From UBA952 sp044361535 (GTDB taxonomy: Bacteria > Bacteroidota > Bacteroidia > Flavobacteriales_D > Crocinitomicaceae), in NCBI GenBank assembly GCA_044361535.1, contig JBIKIQ010000002.1, forward strand, positions 62,001 to 126,000: a stretch of DNA of 64,000 nucleotides, written 5' to 3'. Both the position numbers and the translations under genes were made by a program. Under the pieces are notes generated by a model. It had not been told where the DNA came from. It worked only from the letters and a program-made list of their open reading frames with translations, and searched no databases. Numbering within the stretch: position 1 is the first letter of the stretch; each line of letters opens with the position of its first letter. Shown piece after piece: positions 62,367 through 64,000 of the stretch.

Positions 62367-63233
62367 ATGGCAGAATATAAGATAAAAGATTTAGAAACGC
62401 TTTCAGGTGTAAAAGCTCATACAATTCGTATTTGGGAAAAGCGCTATAATATATTATCTCCTGATCGCACAGATACACAAATTCGATTGTACACGGATGA
62501 GGATTTAGTTATCCTATTAAATATTTGTATTTTATATAAGCACGGTATAAAAATTTCGCATATTGCTAATTTAACTTTTCCTCAAATACAGGAAAAAGTA
62601 ACTTCAATCCAAGAAGTTTATCAGGTTGAAGATAGTTATGAGCAGTTGATATTAGCCTTGCTTACCTTAGACGAAGAGTTATTTCGGAATACTTTAGGTG
62701 CCCTTATTCAAGAGGTAGGCTTATCGAAAACATTTACAAATCACTTGGTTCCTTTTTTAGATCGAATTGGAATTATGTGGTTGGTTGGTTCAATTAATCC
62801 CGCTCAGGAGCATTTTATTTCCAATTTGATACGTCAAAAGATAATCGCAGAAATTGATAAGTTACCTATTCCACAGGATGATAATAATTCTGTAATGTTG
62901 TATTTGCCTGAGCATGAATGGCATGAAATAAGTTTATTGTTTTATCAGTTTGTATTACGCGAAAAAAATATTCCTACGATTTACTTAGGTCAAAGTTTGC
63001 CCTACGATTCGTTAGTTCTATGTTTCAATCAATTAAAGCCAAAAGCATTAGTTACCTCATGGTTAACGGCGGTTGAAGAAAAATTCATGGAGAATTATTT
63101 CAAGCAGTTGAAAGAGGAAATTGGAGAAACTCCAATTTATGCAGGCGGCTACCAATTAAAAATGAATAAGAAAAACATTGAAAAATTGGTAATTGAGATT
63201 GATGACATTCATTCCTTGCATACGTATTTTTAA
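62367..63233 (+). CDS. MerR-family regulator with B12-binding-like domain (CarH/LitR type)
   Basis: This 288-residue protein has an N-terminal MerR helix-turn-helix (AEYKIKDLETLSGVKAHTIRIWEKRYNILSPDRT) and a C-terminal cobalamin-binding-like region. The CarH cap motif W-x9-E-H is kept (WLVGSINPAQEH). The lower axial His motif DxHxxG is altered to E-W-H-E-I-S (EHEWHEISLLFY), retaining the His. CarH proteins are light sensors using adenosylcobalamin; whether this one binds B12 is open. No carotenoid genes lie nearby. Confidence 0.85.
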   Translation: MAEYKIKDLETLSGVKAHTIRIWEKRYNILSPDRTDTQIRLYTDEDLVILLNICILYKHGIKISHIANLTFPQIQEKVTSIQEVYQVEDSYEQLILALLTLDEELFRNTLGALIQEVGLSKTFTNHLVPFLDRIGIMWLVGSINPAQEHFISNLIRQKIIAEIDKLPIPQDDNNSVMLYLPEHEWHEISLLFYQFVLREKNIPTIYLGQSLPYDSLVLCFNQLKPKALVTSWLTAVEEKFMENYFKQLKEEIGETPIYAGGYQLKMNKKNIEKLVIEIDDIHSLHTYF

Positions 63234-63253
63234 TTTTTTTTTGAAAAAAGTAT

Positions 63254-63281
63254 TTTGATTAAAATAAAGTCATTATATTTG
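63254..63281 (+). promoter_or_regulatory. Candidate promoter for bcp
   Basis: The exact -7 element TATATTTG (63274-63281) lies 45 bases before the start codon. A TTTG at 63254-63257 gives a short 16-base spacer. Confidence 0.45.
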
Positions 63282-63326
63282 ATTAGAATTTCATCAATTT
63301 ATGTTTAATTTTTAATAGTTAGTAAT

Positions 63327-63788
63327 ATGTCACATTTGAAAGTAGGGGATAAGGCCCCTGAATTTAATGGAGTTGATCAGAATGGTAATGCCATTGATCT
63401 TAATCGGTATGCAGGTAAAAAAGTTGCTTTGTATTTTTATCCAAAAGATGATACGCCTGGTTGTACAGCTCAAGCATGTAATTTGAGAGATAACTTTTCT
63501 ATTCTTAAAGATAAAGGAATTGAAGTAGTTGGTGTTAGTACAGATTCTGTAAAAAGTCACACTAAGTTTGTGGATAAGTTTAAGCTGAATTTTTCCTTAA
63601 TTGCGGATGAAAACAAGGAGATTGTTGAGAAATTTGGCGTTTGGGGTTTGAAAAAGTTTATGGGCAGAGAATATATGGGAACGAATAGAATGACTTTTTT
63701 AATAGATGAAAATGGAGTCATTGAAGGCATTATTTCAAAGCCTAAGACAAATGCGCATGCCGAAGAAATTTTGGCTATTTTGAAATAA
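63327..63788 (+). CDS. bcp: Thioredoxin-dependent thiol peroxidase (BCP/PrxQ)
   Basis: This 153-residue atypical 2-Cys peroxiredoxin reduces hydrogen peroxide and organic peroxides. The catalytic motif PGCTAQACNLRD holds the peroxidatic and, five residues later, the resolving Cys. It also has KVALYFYPKDDTP and a C-terminal GIISKPKTNAHAEEILAIL. Length is typical. It is monocistronic, located just ahead of recA. Confidence 0.95.
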   Translation: MSHLKVGDKAPEFNGVDQNGNAIDLNRYAGKKVALYFYPKDDTPGCTAQACNLRDNFSILKDKGIEVVGVSTDSVKSHTKFVDKFKLNFSLIADENKEIVEKFGVWGLKKFMGREYMGTNRMTFLIDENGVIEGIISKPKTNAHAEEILAILK

Positions 63789-63796
63789 TTTTTCAT

Positions 63797-63817
63797 GAAC
63801 GTAAATAGATTACGTTC
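63797..63817. promoter_or_regulatory. Inverted repeat upstream of recA
   Basis: GAACGTAA (63797-63804) and TTACGTTC (63810-63817) form perfect 8-bp arms around a 5-base loop. They end 9 bases before the recA -7 element, where an operator or the -33 region would lie. It could be a regulator site or a weak terminator for bcp; no T-run follows. Confidence 0.5.
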
Positions 63818-63826
63818 TTCGAGAAG

Positions 63827-63834
63827 TAGCTTTG
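63827..63834 (+). promoter_or_regulatory. -7 box of recA
   Basis: TAGCTTTG is an exact TAnnTTTG element, 29 bases before the recA start codon. The upstream inverted repeat occupies the expected -33 zone. Confidence 0.6.
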
Positions 63835-63863
63835 TACTGTAAATAAAATAAAAACCAAACGAT

Positions 63864-64000
63864 ATGTCAAAAGAAGTAAATGTAGAAAAATTGAAAGCAT
63901 TGCAGCTTACAATGGAAAAATTAGATAAGACCTTTGGTAAAGGTTCTGTAATGAAATTAGGTGATAGTCCTGTAGAAAAGGTAGAAGTTATACCAACAGG
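63864..64000 (+). CDS. recA: Recombinase RecA, 3' truncated by window end
   Basis: Forty-five N-terminal codons are visible (SKEVNVEKLKALQLTMEKL, then KTFGKGSVMKLGD and VEVIPTG), matching the RecA N-terminal helix and the start of the ATPase core. The rest lies beyond the window. RecA pairs homologous DNA and drives recombination repair. Confidence 0.95.
   Translation, partial: MSKEVNVEKLKALQLTMEKLDKTFGKGSVMKLGDSPVEKVEVIPT

Noticed and set aside
63797..63817. Canonical E. coli or Bacillus LexA box at recA
   Set aside because: The sequence fits neither consensus (arms 13 bases apart between GAAC and GTTC), so it is listed only as an unnamed inverted repeat.
1..64000. CRISPR array, tRNA genes, prophage
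   Set aside because: No regularly spaced direct repeats, tRNA-like GTTCGA loops with acceptor pairing, or phage structural genes were found on reading the intergenic regions.

Overview
This window looks like the chromosome of a low-GC Bacteroidota, most likely a flavobacterial lineage such as Crocinitomicaceae (the family is an inference). The signs are C-terminal type IX secretion (T9SS) sorting domains, TTG-N19-TAnnTTTG-type promoters, starts without Shine-Dalgarno sequences, a fused MurF-alanine racemase, an FtsZ ending in LHDNVD, and DUF3127 and other Bacteroidota-only families. No transposase, tRNA, rRNA operon or CRISPR array was seen.

Layout. 1-8.4 kb is accessory: the end of a CotH-type T9SS protein, an S4 protein, an XRE regulator, a YwqK/MORN-like secreted protein, a duplicated-domain lipoprotein, and two YhcG/DUF1016 PD-(D/E)XK nucleases. 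The two nucleases share copied upstream regions and carry in-frame palindromes. 8.4-16 kb is housekeeping: tadA, a flavin reductase, DUF3127, a T9SS protein, RNase P RNA, AlkD-like, a hydrolase, aminopeptidase P, a glutamine amidotransferase-like protein and DinB. 16.2-26.6 kb is a co-directional signalling operon: an H-NOX gas sensor, a giant soluble histidine kinase, a receiver, a porin, a small periplasmic binding-protein-like gene, a membrane histidine kinase and a second receiver. 26.6-36.8 kb is mixed: saccharopine dehydrogenase-like, fabD, a plug-only TonB-type protein, SirB1-like, a glycosyltransferase, PlsC, trpS, rhomboid, msrB and a lytic transglycosylase.

37.1-53.5 kb is the complete division and cell-wall (dcw) cluster, mraZ-rsmH-ftsL-ftsI-murE-mraY-murD-(unknown 155 aa)-ftsW-murG-murC-ftsQ-ftsA-ftsZ-yqeY. 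It is almost entirely coupled through overlapping stop and start codons and ends at a strong hairpin. Inverted pairs of GTGGT repeats lie upstream of mraZ. The missing ligase, murF, lies close by as a murF-alr fusion at 56.5-58.8 kb, so this stretch encodes most of the peptidoglycan precursor pathway.

53.5-56.4 kb holds a TPR-PAS-GAF histidine-kinase-like gene split at an A8 tract, and its ATP-binding boxes are missing. The rest is tdk, a conserved acidic protein, an M28 peptidase, a helical unknown, a MerR/B12-type regulator, bcp and the start of recA.

The observations most worth following up are the H-NOX/porin/double kinase operon, the palindromes inside both nuclease genes, the kinase family with about 100 extra residues between its H and N boxes (including one apparent pseudokinase), the unknown gene between murD and ftsW, and the candidate MraZ boxes.
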